Assembly (NCBI RefSeq): GCF_006443095.1
Contig: NZ_VFWZ01000002.1
Span: forward strand, 558,001-622,000
Source of the DNA: Aquimarina algicola
GTDB taxonomy: Bacteria > Bacteroidota > Bacteroidia > Flavobacteriales > Flavobacteriaceae
Direction: 5' to 3'
DNA: 64,000 nucleotides
Below, one piece after another: positions 16,629 through 27,318 of this stretch. The position numbers and the translations under genes are program-made. Under the pieces are notes generated by a model. That model saw only the letters and a list, made by a program, of their open reading frames with translations. It searched no databases and was not told the DNA's origin. Numbering within the stretch: position 1 is the stretch's first letter; each line of letters opens with the position of its first letter.

Positions 16629-17534
16629 TCACTGTACTACAGGTAAAAATATTTCTGCTTTCCACTGTAATTCGTCTCCTCCTTGCATTGGATTATTGTA
16701 GAAAATTTCGAGGGGTTCTGGTTTGACTTTTATATTATTTTTCTGTGCATATTCCAGTAAAGTAAACCATGCCTCGTCACTGGTTCTATAATTACCATAA
16801 TATGTTGCTTTTAAACTTTTTTGTGATACTAGTTTCTTATAAGATATATCTGTTTCTATTGGTAATGAATCTTGATATTGTGCAGGAAATCCAAAATAAA
16901 GTTGAATACTGTCTGTTGATTTGTTCCAATGATTAATTTTTACAAAAGGGTATCCTTTTTTTTGAATTCTATACTCTAATAATTTAGGGTGAAGATAGGC
17001 ATTAGACCTCATCATTTCATTGGCTTTTTTGTATCGTTTTGTTTCAGAAGAAATGATCAATCCCTCTAGGGCGGGGCTATTTTCTTCTCCTTGAATCACA
17101 ACTTGAAAACGATTTGTATAATATTTAAGCCTTTTTCTAAAATCTATGATATCTTTTTTTACTGTTTTTACTATTGATGAAGAACCTGTTAATACCTCAA
17201 GACGATGTTTTATCACATTATTTCTTGCTACAATACCTACTGTAACGTTACTAATTGTATCGTGTATACTAGTAAATGTCCAATCCAACAATACTTCTTC
17301 TCCCTTTATTTTGGTAAGCTGTGTTACGTTTTTAAAAAGTATTGTGTCAATTAATCTTACATATCCCGGAGTTATTGAGTCTTTTTTTGATTTCAGACTC
17401 TTTACTTGTTGATATACACTACCCGGGGCTGCATTGGCTCTAAATGTGATCTCATAATCATATTTTTTTATCCAAAAATACCAAATCGCTGCTCCACTGA
17501 TCAGAATCAAAATAGTCAATACAACCTTTCTCAT
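16629..17534 (-). CDS. membrane-anchored GyrI-like / SRPBCC-type protein
   Basis: After a short N-terminal anchor (VVLTILILISGAAIWYFW) the first half resembles a SRPBCC (Bet v1-like) domain. The second half ends with a GyrI/AraC-effector-binding-like segment (YGNYRTSDEAWFTLLEYAQK, then EIFYNNPMQGGDELQWKAEI). Such domains bind small hydrophobic ligands; the present ligand is unknown. It is encoded 11 nt after the haloperoxidase-like gene on the same strand, so it is probably the tail of the SusCD-led unit. 301 residues. Confidence 0.65.
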   Translation of the reverse strand: MRKVVLTILILISGAAIWYFWIKKYDYEITFRANAAPGSVYQQVKSLKSKKDSITPGYVRLIDTILFKNVTQLTKIKGEEVLLDWTFTSIHDTISNVTVGIVARNNVIKHRLEVLTGSSSIVKTVKKDIIDFRKRLKYYTNRFQVVIQGEENSPALEGLIISSETKRYKKANEMMRSNAYLHPKLLEYRIQKKGYPFVKINHWNKSTDSIQLYFGFPAQYQDSLPIETDISYKKLVSQKSLKATYYGNYRTSDEAWFTLLEYAQKNNIKVKPEPLEIFYNNPMQGGDELQWKAEIFLPVVQ

Positions 17535-17545
17535 ATATTGGTACT

Positions 17546-18898
17546 TTATGGATTACCCACTACTTTTGAGTGATTCTGAGTCATTTTTAATCTATTTATG
17601 ACAAAATTACCCAAATTACGCCCTTGTTCTAGTCCCAAGTCTATTGCAGAACGATAATGAATCCCTCCATAAAGTCTACTTATTGCCGCCTCATCTGCTG
17701 CTGTATTAAAAGAGGTAAAAGATCGTACTGGTAGTCCATAGGGTACTTCTGTATCATCATCAAATGCAAATTGATCTCCAAAAATTTCTGTAAGTACAGT
17801 AGACGCCGCTCCTGAAACGACAGAGTGACCACTTGTATATTCTGGAAAAGGTGGGGTTTGCAAGACGGGCTCCCAGTTTTCATCAATATGTTGATTGATC
17901 AATGTTTCGGGTCGGATTAAGTTGCTTCTGTATTTCTCATCCCAACAGCTTATAAATGCATCTGAAATTGCGATACTCGTTTTGGTATATGCATATATGG
18001 TTTTTGCAAAATCTGCATTGGCCTTTATACAGGCTATTTTACAAATTCCTATCCAATGTGCTCCCGGTGTAATTTTTTTGGTAGCAAACATAAGATGTCC
18101 TTTGTGAGTTGAAACATAAGGATTGCAATCCCAAAATTGTGCAATTTCTAATTTTTCAGAACCTTCTCCTTCTTCTTTTATTGTTTTTCCTACTTGATGG
18201 GTTTCTAGTACTTCTACATAGAAAGGAGACTCTTTTTCAAGAGAAAACTCCGGATGTTTATGAGGTGTAAATTGTGCTGCAGAGTCTATAATTGAAGGCC
18301 GAATTTTACGCCAATGTGGCTCTATACCATCCATATAATCCGGAGGTGTGGGTTGCCAACGCGAAGGATCTTCTGTATTGACCGTAAATTTTGGCATTGT
18401 ACGCGTTTGCGCATAATTATCTTTAGCCAACCATTCTTTAATATGTTGCGCTACCGATAAACCATATGCTTTTGAATCCTCAAAAGTCTTCTTATTGATC
18501 GTCTGCCATGACCCGTACAAACTATCACTATAAGTTTCTATCCTATCCTCAGAAAAAACTAGCGCTTTACCTACGTCAAGATAAGCTACTATTGCAGCTA
18601 CCTTATAATCAATTTGTTGTGTAGTATCAGGTTGAGGAACATGACTAAGACCATGTAATTGGCCTGATAAGGTTACATAATCTTTATTTTGATGTTTGAT
18701 AACTTCATAAGCAGCAATATTGGGATAATTATAGATTCTACTCGCTACCGGAGGAGAAAAAATATCATGTACCATCACTGCTGTAAGTCGACCTACCACC
18801 GCATGATATTGATCCGTAGATATTTCTATTGTCTTTGGTTCTTGTTGACAAGAAGTAAAAACGATGAGACTAAAGCCCATTATTAGGCTTTTATACAT
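17546..18898 (-). CDS. vanadium-dependent haloperoxidase / acid phosphatase lipoprotein
   Basis: A PAP2-superfamily enzyme of 450 residues, of the vanadate-haloperoxidase branch. The full oxyanion site is present: K322-x6-R329, SGH at 356-358 and R408-x5-H414 in SRLYGGIH. A lipobox ends in FTSC (Cys17), placing it on a periplasmic or outer surface. Members oxidise halides with H2O2 or hydrolyse phosphate esters; sequence alone does not decide. The ATG at 18898 is chosen over one 17 codons upstream because it begins the lipoprotein signal and removes an overlap with the preceding gene. It follows the FG-GAP gene by 13 nt. Confidence 0.88.
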   Translation of the reverse strand: MYKSLIMGFSLIVFTSCQQEPKTIEISTDQYHAVVGRLTAVMVHDIFSPPVASRIYNYPNIAAYEVIKHQNKDYVTLSGQLHGLSHVPQPDTTQQIDYKVAAIVAYLDVGKALVFSEDRIETYSDSLYGSWQTINKKTFEDSKAYGLSVAQHIKEWLAKDNYAQTRTMPKFTVNTEDPSRWQPTPPDYMDGIEPHWRKIRPSIIDSAAQFTPHKHPEFSLEKESPFYVEVLETHQVGKTIKEEGEGSEKLEIAQFWDCNPYVSTHKGHLMFATKKITPGAHWIGICKIACIKANADFAKTIYAYTKTSIAISDAFISCWDEKYRSNLIRPETLINQHIDENWEPVLQTPPFPEYTSGHSVVSGAASTVLTEIFGDQFAFDDDTEVPYGLPVRSFTSFNTAADEAAISRLYGGIHYRSAIDLGLEQGRNLGNFVINRLKMTQNHSKVVGNP

Positions 18899-18911
18899 AT
18901 TTGTTCTTTTT

Positions 18912-21900
18912 TTATTCTCTAACCATCTCATACATTTCTGGTTTTGCATTATTTATAGTGACTAACAAATAGTCCTTATCGTCAAAATTAACAATATCTA
19001 GTCCTCGCACTAATTTCTGAGTTAAATTAATATTGAGTTGATCTCCTGTACTAATTTTTCCTCCTTTTTGTACAATAGCACCAGAAAAACCATCAAATCG
19101 ACCATGATATGGTATTACCCCAAAATGATTACCTGCCACTAACATCTCAGTTGTACCATCTTTATTAAAATCATACTCTAGCATTTGTGTGATAGGTGAT
19201 ACTTGTAATACATCTTCAAAAGGAATAAAAGTAAAATTACCTTCATCGTTTTTGAGATATCCGGATGCTAATTGATGTACTTCAAAAAGAATAGCTTTAT
19301 CCAATACCTGTTTCTCAAATATCTCATCGACTGTTTTTCCTGCAAAAGAAGCATAGGTTGTAAACTTTTTCTTCAAAAAATTCAATTGCCCTGATAGCTC
19401 ATCCAATCCATGAACAGGATAGTATTTTTCTCCTTTTGGAATTGCTAATACCGTTTCTGTTTTTTTATTATTATCAAAATCCGCATACCACATTTTGAGT
19501 GGAAATTCCTGTGAAGCTTTTAACTTTGTATTCAATCCAAAATTACCCAACATATAATCTAAATCGCCATCACCATCGACGTCAAATTGATGTATTGATT
19601 GCCATAAACCATTTATTTTTTGAGTGATCATGGTCTCAGTAACATCAATAAGATTTCCTTTTGTATTTTTAAAAAAACGAGGAGACATCCACTCTCCTAT
19701 AACTATTAGGTCTTTGATTTGATCTCCATCAAAATCACTCCAGATAGCATCTGTGACCATTCCGACGTTTTGCAATTCATCATTCTTTTGTACTGTAAAA
19801 TTCCCGTGATCATTTATCAAAATATATGAGTTGGGGAGTTTTCCAAAATCATTAGATACGACATATCCACCAACAAAAAGATCCAGATCTCCATCTTGGT
19901 CAATATCATAAGATTTTATTACCGATTCATGCTCATATAATTCTGGAAATTGTGCTTTTTGTAAACCTGAATTAGTAGTAAGATATAACCGATCTATTAA
20001 TTGTTCTGATTGTCCATAGAATTCTCCTCCAGAAGATGCAATAAGAAGATCATTTTGAGTATCGTTATTAAAATCTTCAATAATGGCAACTACATCTTCT
20101 TTGGTTTTTTCTGCTTCAAAAATGGTTAATCCTTGTTCTTCAAAACCTTTTGAGGTTTGAAAAAACAGTTGAGACCTTTTATTTTTAGCACTTCCGAAAA
20201 AAATATCATCTTTACCATCTCCATTGATATCTCCTACTACAGTGGCAGGGCCTTTATCTGAAATTTTATACGGAATCAATTTCTGACGATTAAAGTCAAG
20301 GTATGTATTCTCTTCATGCGTATATGTTAACCCCGGTAAACTATCTATCTTTTTAAACCATCCTTCATTTTTGGGGAATACATCGTTATAATCTACAGAT
20401 TGTCTTTTGGGCAATACTTTAATCGTAAGTGTTTGGTTTGTTTTTATGTTTTCTGCAATTTGTATGGTTTGATCGGGCCAAATAACTTTGAGTGAGTCTA
20501 CAGTTTCTACCGCTCCATAACCAAAGTGTATTATAGCTTCTGAAGAAGATTGAAATCCTTTTGCCGTAAATAGCTGTTTGTATTGTGAAATCCCATTATG
20601 ATATGAAATTACCTTAGTTCCAATTCCTAAAGCATTCGGTTTTTTGTACGAAAACTTCAACTTAAGATAATTAGCTTTTTCATTGGTTGTATTGTTGTAA
20701 AAAGTAGCTGGAGCATTTATATTGTTTGTCACAATATCAATATCTCCGTCGTTATCAAAATCAGCATATGCGCTTCCGGTAGCAATTATTGTGTCATTTG
20801 GCAACCATTTTTGTGATTGATTTGTAAACTGAATCCCTTTCTCGCCCTTGAAAATGTAGTTTTGAACTGCTCCCGAGGGCATCAGGTCTAATGCTTCTTG
20901 ATCTACTAATTTTGTTTTGGTTAATTTGTCTTTGATCTTATCATTAGAAATATATTTTATATAATCCAGATCATTAGGCCGTTTTGGGATTCCGTTAGAA
21001 ATAAAAATATCTTGATGACCATCTTGATCATAGTCTGAAAATAAGGCAGACCAACTCCAATCACTTGCTGCCACACCACTAAGTAAGGCAGTTTCTGAAA
21101 AAAACTTCCCTGAGTGATTCACCTGAAGCATATTACGTGTAAATTGATAGTGATACCCTAATTGATGTATCCGCATATTTAACATATCTATCGTTTCATC
21201 TCCTACAGAAGCTTTGAGAACTTTTTCATCCTCCGGGCTCATATCAAGAGTTAAAATATCATAAAAACCGTCGTTATTAATATCTGCAACATCACTCCCC
21301 ATAGAAAAACGGCTGGTATGTCCAAATTTATCTTTTGACTGTTCATTAAATGTACCATTCCCGTTATTGATATAGTAATAATCATCCTCATGAAAATCAT
21401 TACTAATATAGATATCCGGATAACCATCATTATTAAAATCGGCTGTAGCAATGCCCAAACCATATCCATTGGCTCCTCCAAAAATACCCGCTTCTTCACT
21501 TACATCTGTAAATACATTATCGTCGTTGCGAAGAAGTTTATCTCCACTTTCATAATTTCTTTTATACCGTATTGAAGCTTTGCCAAAAGAATTCTGAGTA
21601 TGTATAGCATGATTAAGTAAATACAAATCTAAATCTCCGTCATTATCATAATCAAAGAAAGCCGCTGTAGAAGAATAGTTGTCAAAGGCTAGCTTATATT
21701 GACTTGCTTGTTCTGTAAATGTACCATCTCCATTATTAATAAATAATTCATTTACTCCATCCAACCCTTGAATCCCCACTACAGCGCACACATAGATATC
21801 CAGAAACCCATCGCCGTTTACATCTGCCATAGTTACTCCTGTATTCCAATCAGAAGTCCCTTCGACTCCGGCTTTTTTGGTAATATCTTCAAAAGTAAAA

Positions 21901-22178
21901 TCTCCTTTATTGAGATATAATTTGTTTTTTTCTTGATTTGAAGCAAAATATACGTCTACCCAACCATCATTATTGATATCGCCTACTGCTACACCAGCTC
22001 CATTATAGAAGTATAGATAATCAAGAATATTTACATCTTCTGATGGAGTGAGTGTATTTTGAAAAGTAACATTAGTCGTTTTTGATGATACGCTTTCAAA
22101 TAGTTCCCCTTGCTTTATCTTTTGTTGGGTACAAGCAGCAAATACGAATACGTTTACTAAAAAAAATATTTTTTTCAT
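18912..22178 (-). CDS. FG-GAP/VCBS repeat lipoprotein with UnbV domain (copy 2)
   Basis: A surface-type lipoprotein of 1,088 residues with lipobox FVFAAC. It consists of many FG-GAP repeats bearing the calcium-loop pattern DxNxDGxxD (for example GDINNDGWVDVYFA), which build a beta-propeller. An ASPIC/UnbV domain lies around residues 520-580 (KGFQSSSEAIIHFGYGAVE), followed by further repeats. No catalytic motif was seen. It is a diverged partner of the gene at 22206-25535, 27 nt upstream. Such proteins accompany SusCD pairs in flavobacteria; binding of a large substrate at the cell surface is inferred. Confidence 0.87.
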   Translation of the reverse strand: MKKIFFLVNVFVFAACTQQKIKQGELFESVSSKTTNVTFQNTLTPSEDVNILDYLYFYNGAGVAVGDINNDGWVDVYFASNQEKNKLYLNKGDFTFEDITKKAGVEGTSDWNTGVTMADVNGDGFLDIYVCAVVGIQGLDGVNELFINNGDGTFTEQASQYKLAFDNYSSTAAFFDYDNDGDLDLYLLNHAIHTQNSFGKASIRYKRNYESGDKLLRNDDNVFTDVSEEAGIFGGANGYGLGIATADFNNDGYPDIYISNDFHEDDYYYINNGNGTFNEQSKDKFGHTSRFSMGSDVADINNDGFYDILTLDMSPEDEKVLKASVGDETIDMLNMRIHQLGYHYQFTRNMLQVNHSGKFFSETALLSGVAASDWSWSALFSDYDQDGHQDIFISNGIPKRPNDLDYIKYISNDKIKDKLTKTKLVDQEALDLMPSGAVQNYIFKGEKGIQFTNQSQKWLPNDTIIATGSAYADFDNDGDIDIVTNNINAPATFYNNTTNEKANYLKLKFSYKKPNALGIGTKVISYHNGISQYKQLFTAKGFQSSSEAIIHFGYGAVETVDSLKVIWPDQTIQIAENIKTNQTLTIKVLPKRQSVDYNDVFPKNEGWFKKIDSLPGLTYTHEENTYLDFNRQKLIPYKISDKGPATVVGDINGDGKDDIFFGSAKNKRSQLFFQTSKGFEEQGLTIFEAEKTKEDVVAIIEDFNNDTQNDLLIASSGGEFYGQSEQLIDRLYLTTNSGLQKAQFPELYEHESVIKSYDIDQDGDLDLFVGGYVVSNDFGKLPNSYILINDHGNFTVQKNDELQNVGMVTDAIWSDFDGDQIKDLIVIGEWMSPRFFKNTKGNLIDVTETMITQKINGLWQSIHQFDVDGDGDLDYMLGNFGLNTKLKASQEFPLKMWYADFDNNKKTETVLAIPKGEKYYPVHGLDELSGQLNFLKKKFTTYASFAGKTVDEIFEKQVLDKAILFEVHQLASGYLKNDEGNFTFIPFEDVLQVSPITQMLEYDFNKDGTTEMLVAGNHFGVIPYHGRFDGFSGAIVQKGGKISTGDQLNINLTQKLVRGLDIVNFDDKDYLLVTINNAKPEMYEMVRE

Positions 22179-22205
22179 GTGTGAATGCCGGGGGTGCTTT
22201 ATTAT

Positions 22206-25200
22206 TTATTTTTTCAATGTAAACAATTTAGGGCTTTTATCATTCAATCCGGCAATCAAATATCGATCTCCAGAGGTGCTTTTGATCCAATGTAGTTCCC
22301 TTAATTGCCCTTCAATAAAAAAACCTGTATTTTTCTGATCTGAATATTGTTGTGCGGCACTACTCATCAAAATAGTACCTCTATTGGCATCTAGGCGAGA
22401 AAATTGAGGTTTATATTCGTAATTATTTCCTCCTAAAATCAGATCCTGAATACCATCTTTATTAAAATCATAAACTTCTATATCATAAATACATGATAAT
22501 TGTGCTGCTACAGGTAGTATTTTGATTTCAAAGTCACCTTTACCATTGTTGTACGCGATAATACTCTCAAATGTATTTACTTCTTTTACAATTGCCTTTT
22601 GTAATACGTCTGCAGAAAATAATTCATCTATTGATTTTGTTGCGTATTCTGAAAATTTTAAGTTCTGCTTTTTCAAAACATTAATTTGATTGGTAAGTTC
22701 TTTTTTTAAGTGAACAGGAACATCTTTACCATCTATTGTTTGTGTAAAAATTTGTTCGATAGTACCATTATTATCAAAATCATTGATATAAAGCTTTACC
22801 GGGTTTTCTTTATTTGCTTTATACATAGCATTAAGTCCTCGATTTCCTAATACCAAATCTATATCTCCATCATTATCCAAATCTTCGGCCTTTATGGCAT
22901 TAAACCATCCAGTAACGTGATCTAATTTGCTGGCAAGGGGACTAAGTCTTCTTCCGTTATTTTTGAATATCTTGGGAGCCATCCATTCTCCTACAAGGAT
23001 AAGATCTTTTTTGCCGTTACCATCTATATCTTTCCAAGTTGCATCAGTAATCATACCTACATCCTGAGCTTTAAAAGCTTTAGATTCGATCACATTTTTA
23101 AAATTGCCTTTTCCATCATTTTCTAAAAGTTGATTTTTGGGATTGATCCCATAGATTCCCGGTACACTTATATTACCTAAGAAGAAATCTATATCCCCAT
23201 CCTCATCAAAGTCACATGGTGCTATAACAGCAGTATTACTGTCATTTATAATTGTTTGTCCTTTTGAGAAATTACCTTTTCCATCATTGCTATACACCCT
23301 TGTATTGAACTGCGATGATTTTGTTTGTGCGAAATTACCGCCTGAAGCGACTACCAGATCTAGATCATTGTCATTATCAATATCTATAAAAATAGCCGCT
23401 GTATCTTCATAAAGTGCTTCTTCTTCATCAGTCCAAGGGGTTTTATTCTGAGAGGTATTGACTAATTTCCCTCCTTTTTTATGAATATATAACATTCCTG
23501 CCTGCCCTTTTGCACCTCCAACATATACATCTTCTTTACCATCTCCGTTTACGTCTCCTACAGCTATCGCAGGACCTTCTTTTGATAACATTTTGGGTAT
23601 CAATCCCTCATAATCAAAATCTACATATACATCTTCTTGATGAGCAACCATATCAGACTTTATTTCTTCAAAATATAGTTTTGATTTTCTTTGAGGAACA
23701 TTATATATTTCAGCAGCTTCTTTTATATCAATCGATAGCGTTTGGTTTACTTGAGTTTCTTTAATTCTCTGGATTTTTTTATTAGGCCAAATGATATGTA
23801 TTGAATCAATTTTTTCTGCTTTTCCCAATCCAAAAGTCATAGTGTAATCAATAGAAGATTGAAATCCTCTTGATGGAATTAATTCTTGTCTTAGGACTTC
23901 TTGATCTTTATATATTTTTACTATACTACCGATTCCAAATGTATTTTTTTCAGCTCCTTTTAATTTGATTCTTATAAAATTATTATTTGAATTATTTTGA
24001 TATACGAATACTGGCATATTTACATTATTAACGATCAAATCAAGATCACCATCATTATCTAGATCGCCATATGCCGCACCATTAGAAAAACTAGGTTCTG
24101 TAAATCCAAAATCTTGAGAAGCATTAGAAAAAGTAAGGTCTTTATTGTTTTTGAATGCATAATTCACCTGAGGAACACTTGGCATCTTATTAATAATAGA
24201 GTCTTGAGCTGTTTTTACCCCGGAAATTGCCATTTTTTGATATACTTCTGCAGCAAAAAAATCCATAAAGTCCTGATTGGTAAGATCATGATAAATTCCA
24301 TTGCAAACATATATATCTCGATACCCATCGTTATCCATATCAAATAATAAGGCTCCCCATGACCAGTCTGTATTACCTACCCCGCTATAAAAAGCAATTT
24401 CAGAAAATGTATCATCTCCATTGTTAAATTGAAGTGTATTCTGCATATATTGATGGTAAAAATCTTTGCGTTGTTTGAGTTGATAGACATCAAAACGTTC
24501 AAAATCACTTGTGTTTTTAAGACGCTCATCTGCTTCAGGAAGCATATCTGTTACAAACACTTCTGGTTTACCGTCATTATTCAAATCTGCCATGTCTGCT
24601 CCCATTGAAGCTAGACTGATATGAGGCATTTTATTCTTTATATCTTCCGTAAAAGTACCGTCTCCATTATTGATATATAGATAATCTCTTTCATAAAAAT
24701 CATTCGAAACATAGATATCAGGTAGCAAATCATTATTTACATCTCCTATAGTTACTCCTAAGCCAAAACCAATAAGGCTTCCGTATATCCCTACTTGTTC
24801 GCTCACATCTACAAATACACCATTATCATTTCTCATTAATTTATCTCCTCCTCCTTTGAAAACTTCAGGCAAATCCCAATCCTCACTTCTAAGTTCTCTT
24901 TTATCAGAATATCCAAGACTACTTACAGGGATAAAACTATTATTCAAGATATAAGCATCTAAATCGCCATCGCCATCATAATCAAAAAAAGCTGTATGCG
25001 TTGTAAAACCACTATCAGCGAGGTTATATTTTTCTGCTTGCTCTGTAAAGGTTAGATCTCCATTATTAATGAACAGTTCATTTTTTTGGTCATCACCTTG
25101 CACATTACCAGCGTTACAAACGTAGATATCTAATAATCCATCAGCATTAATATCTACCATCACCACACCGGTAGACCATAATCGATCTCCTGATGTTGAA

Positions 25201-25535
25201 GAAGTATCAGAAATATCTTCAAAAGTAAAATTACCTTTATTAAGATACAGTTTATTTTTACCCATATTGGCAGTAAGATACACGTCGGCCAGACCATCAT
25301 TATTGATATCTCCAATGGCTACTCCTCCGCCATTATAAAAATTACGATACTTAAAAATATTAAAATCCTTTGTGTTAGTTACTTGGTTTGTAAAATCAAT
25401 GCCCGTTTTCTCGAACCCTATTTTTGAAAAAAGATTTTGTTCTAAAGTTTCTTCTGGCGACTTTGTTTCGGTTGTATTCTGTTTACATGAAACAAATATT
25501 ACAATATTTAACAGCCAAAATATACGGCTCATCAT
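22206..25535 (-). CDS. FG-GAP/VCBS repeat lipoprotein with UnbV domain (copy 1)
   Basis: This protein of 1,109 residues has the same design as its downstream neighbour: lipobox IVIFVSC, tandem FG-GAP repeats with DxDxDGxxD loops (FFDYDGDGDLDAYIL), an UnbV-like region (SRGFQSSIDYTMTFGLGKAE), then further repeats. The two share order and many phrases (FYNGGGVAIGDINNDG here, FYNGAGVAVGDINNDG there), so they arose by duplication, and both are kept intact. It lies about 194 nt downstream of SusD, beyond a strong hairpin. Confidence 0.87.
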   Translation of the reverse strand: MMSRIFWLLNIVIFVSCKQNTTETKSPEETLEQNLFSKIGFEKTGIDFTNQVTNTKDFNIFKYRNFYNGGGVAIGDINNDGLADVYLTANMGKNKLYLNKGNFTFEDISDTSSTSGDRLWSTGVVMVDINADGLLDIYVCNAGNVQGDDQKNELFINNGDLTFTEQAEKYNLADSGFTTHTAFFDYDGDGDLDAYILNNSFIPVSSLGYSDKRELRSEDWDLPEVFKGGGDKLMRNDNGVFVDVSEQVGIYGSLIGFGLGVTIGDVNNDLLPDIYVSNDFYERDYLYINNGDGTFTEDIKNKMPHISLASMGADMADLNNDGKPEVFVTDMLPEADERLKNTSDFERFDVYQLKQRKDFYHQYMQNTLQFNNGDDTFSEIAFYSGVGNTDWSWGALLFDMDNDGYRDIYVCNGIYHDLTNQDFMDFFAAEVYQKMAISGVKTAQDSIINKMPSVPQVNYAFKNNKDLTFSNASQDFGFTEPSFSNGAAYGDLDNDGDLDLIVNNVNMPVFVYQNNSNNNFIRIKLKGAEKNTFGIGSIVKIYKDQEVLRQELIPSRGFQSSIDYTMTFGLGKAEKIDSIHIIWPNKKIQRIKETQVNQTLSIDIKEAAEIYNVPQRKSKLYFEEIKSDMVAHQEDVYVDFDYEGLIPKMLSKEGPAIAVGDVNGDGKEDVYVGGAKGQAGMLYIHKKGGKLVNTSQNKTPWTDEEEALYEDTAAIFIDIDNDNDLDLVVASGGNFAQTKSSQFNTRVYSNDGKGNFSKGQTIINDSNTAVIAPCDFDEDGDIDFFLGNISVPGIYGINPKNQLLENDGKGNFKNVIESKAFKAQDVGMITDATWKDIDGNGKKDLILVGEWMAPKIFKNNGRRLSPLASKLDHVTGWFNAIKAEDLDNDGDIDLVLGNRGLNAMYKANKENPVKLYINDFDNNGTIEQIFTQTIDGKDVPVHLKKELTNQINVLKKQNLKFSEYATKSIDELFSADVLQKAIVKEVNTFESIIAYNNGKGDFEIKILPVAAQLSCIYDIEVYDFNKDGIQDLILGGNNYEYKPQFSRLDANRGTILMSSAAQQYSDQKNTGFFIEGQLRELHWIKSTSGDRYLIAGLNDKSPKLFTLKK

Positions 25536-25671
25536 AATGGATTATTTTTTTCTAAAGTTAAAACGAATGTACAAAACTCAGTATACTTGAACTTATCTAT
25601 TCTTTCTTTCTACAAATAATTTTGGACCATTGTAGTCTTATTTAATGTGTCAACATCATGTAATTATGTTG

Positions 25672-25703
25672 AAGTGCCACGTCTATAAGTAGACGTGGCA
25701 CTT
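25672..25703. repeat. 14-bp perfect stem-loop between SusD and FG-GAP genes
   Basis: AAGTGCCACGTCTA (25672-25685) and TAGACGTGGCACTT (25690-25703) close a TAAG loop. It is 27 nt beyond the SusD stop on the minus strand and lacks a T tract on that strand, so it is more likely an RNA-stability or attenuation hairpin than a full terminator. Confidence 0.75.
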
Positions 25704-25729
25704 TAAAACAATATTATACTATTTTTCAA

Positions 25730-27313
25730 TTAATACCCTGAATTTTGGGTCAAATTAGGATTTGTTGCCAGTGCTTCTGCCGGAATTGGCATCAACAAAG
25801 CTCTTTCTGGCGAAGCATCTGCTTTTGCTTGCCATGTTCCTAAAAATGTATTGAAACGAATTTGATCATTTCTTCTCCAGCCTTCCCAATATAACTCACG
25901 AGAGCGTTCATCAAGAATATCAGACTCTGTAACAGCAGGTAACATAGATGCATTTCTTGAGGTTCTTAACTCATTGATAATAGCAAGAGCAGATTCTCCG
26001 TTAGTATCAGTACCTCCTCTCAAAATAGCCTCCGCTTTCATCAACCTAGCATCTGCATACCTAAAGAACACATAATCATTACCCGGAGCGTCATCATTAG
26101 AAAAAGAAATTCCATCTGCATCAGCACTAAGCTCTAAATTTGGTAAATATTTAATAACTCGAATTCCATTTCTTTCATTTGAGCTAAAAATATCTACTTC
26201 TTCTGTAAACACTAATGGATTCCCTGGGCGGTCTTCTAAATCGATGAGAGATGTAAGTGTTTTATCAGAAGGACCTTGCTGTTGTCCTACCAAAAACCCT
26301 GCATTGTACCCAAAGGCATCTGTTAAACCAGGGATGTCAGTACTTCTTCGAACATCTCCATCTTCAAATAGATTGTATAAATCTGCTGTAGCCACAAAAC
26401 CATTCCAACCACTAGGTTGTTGATTATAATGCATGGTCATATGCCATCTGTTACGTATATTACCTGTTGCTCCTCCTAATTCGTTTTCTGATACAAAAAT
26501 AATCTCTGTAGATGTTTCTGTATTGGTAGGAGTGAAGCTACTAAAATAATCATCTTCTAGAGAATACCCTGTGATTTCATTAAGGTGGTTTATTGCCATA
26601 GTCATATCTACAGGATCAAAAGTATAGGGTCCGGGTTGCGCGACTCCATCTTGGCCAGTTGCTTTATACACCGCTTTATTAAGGTATAATTTGGCCAAAA
26701 GCATTCTTCCTGCATTTTGTGTAGCTGTAATTGGACCATTTGCTGTAGGCATATCATTTAATACTGCTTCCATTTCACTAATAAAAACATCTATAGCTTC
26801 TGCCCTACCCAGTTGTTGTGTTGGCGGTTGTAATAAATCTTCGTTACAAGCTCTTCTAGGCACAACACCAAACAAGTCCAAAGTAAAGAAATCTGATAAG
26901 GTTCTTAAAAAAGTAGCTTCTGCAATCTCAGTAGCCGAAGCATCTCCATTGCATAGTACTAATTGTGCATTAAATGCCCTACTGTTTAAATCTCTCCATG
27001 TTTTATCAATATGTGGGTGTGTATTTGTCCATGAGTGTAGATGATGATCTCTCCAGGCTCCTGCATCATCCCAATCTGCACCTCTTGTAGGTGCAATTAA
27101 TTCGTCTGAAGAATGCACATAGGACGCCAATATATCTTGCTCATGTTGTAGTTCTCTCATAGAAGAATACGCTCCTGCCAGAAGGTCTGATGCGCTAAAA
27201 CCAGCAGCTTCATTAACAGAATCATTTAGCTCTTCATCAAGGTCGGTACATCCTATCATTAGGATTGCTCCAACTAATCCGATACCTATTAATTTTATAT
27301 TTTTCATTTTCAT
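25730..27313 (-). CDS. SusD/RagB-family outer-membrane nutrient-binding lipoprotein
   Basis: The surface lipoprotein that caps the SusC channel and captures substrate. It has 527 residues, a usual size, with the lipobox ending LMIGC (Cys22). The helical TPR scaffold and the late signatures FFRYADARLMKAEAILRGG and ERSRELYWEGWRRNDQIRF are diagnostic of SusD. Its stop-to-start neighbour SusC is only 5 nt upstream. A second ATG two codons in is an equally good start. The substrate class cannot be inferred, as no glycoside hydrolase is in the unit. Confidence 0.94.
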   Translation of the reverse strand: MKMKNIKLIGIGLVGAILMIGCTDLDEELNDSVNEAAGFSASDLLAGAYSSMRELQHEQDILASYVHSSDELIAPTRGADWDDAGAWRDHHLHSWTNTHPHIDKTWRDLNSRAFNAQLVLCNGDASATEIAEATFLRTLSDFFTLDLFGVVPRRACNEDLLQPPTQQLGRAEAIDVFISEMEAVLNDMPTANGPITATQNAGRMLLAKLYLNKAVYKATGQDGVAQPGPYTFDPVDMTMAINHLNEITGYSLEDDYFSSFTPTNTETSTEIIFVSENELGGATGNIRNRWHMTMHYNQQPSGWNGFVATADLYNLFEDGDVRRSTDIPGLTDAFGYNAGFLVGQQQGPSDKTLTSLIDLEDRPGNPLVFTEEVDIFSSNERNGIRVIKYLPNLELSADADGISFSNDDAPGNDYVFFRYADARLMKAEAILRGGTDTNGESALAIINELRTSRNASMLPAVTESDILDERSRELYWEGWRRNDQIRFNTFLGTWQAKADASPERALLMPIPAEALATNPNLTQNSGY

Positions 27314-27318
27314 TTTTT

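Noticed and set aside
18912..25535. Many short, similar DNA repeats suggesting a CRISPR or satellite array
   Set aside because: They encode the DxDxDGxxD loops of FG-GAP repeats; spacing and sequence vary as expected of protein repeats, and there are no constant repeats with unique spacers.
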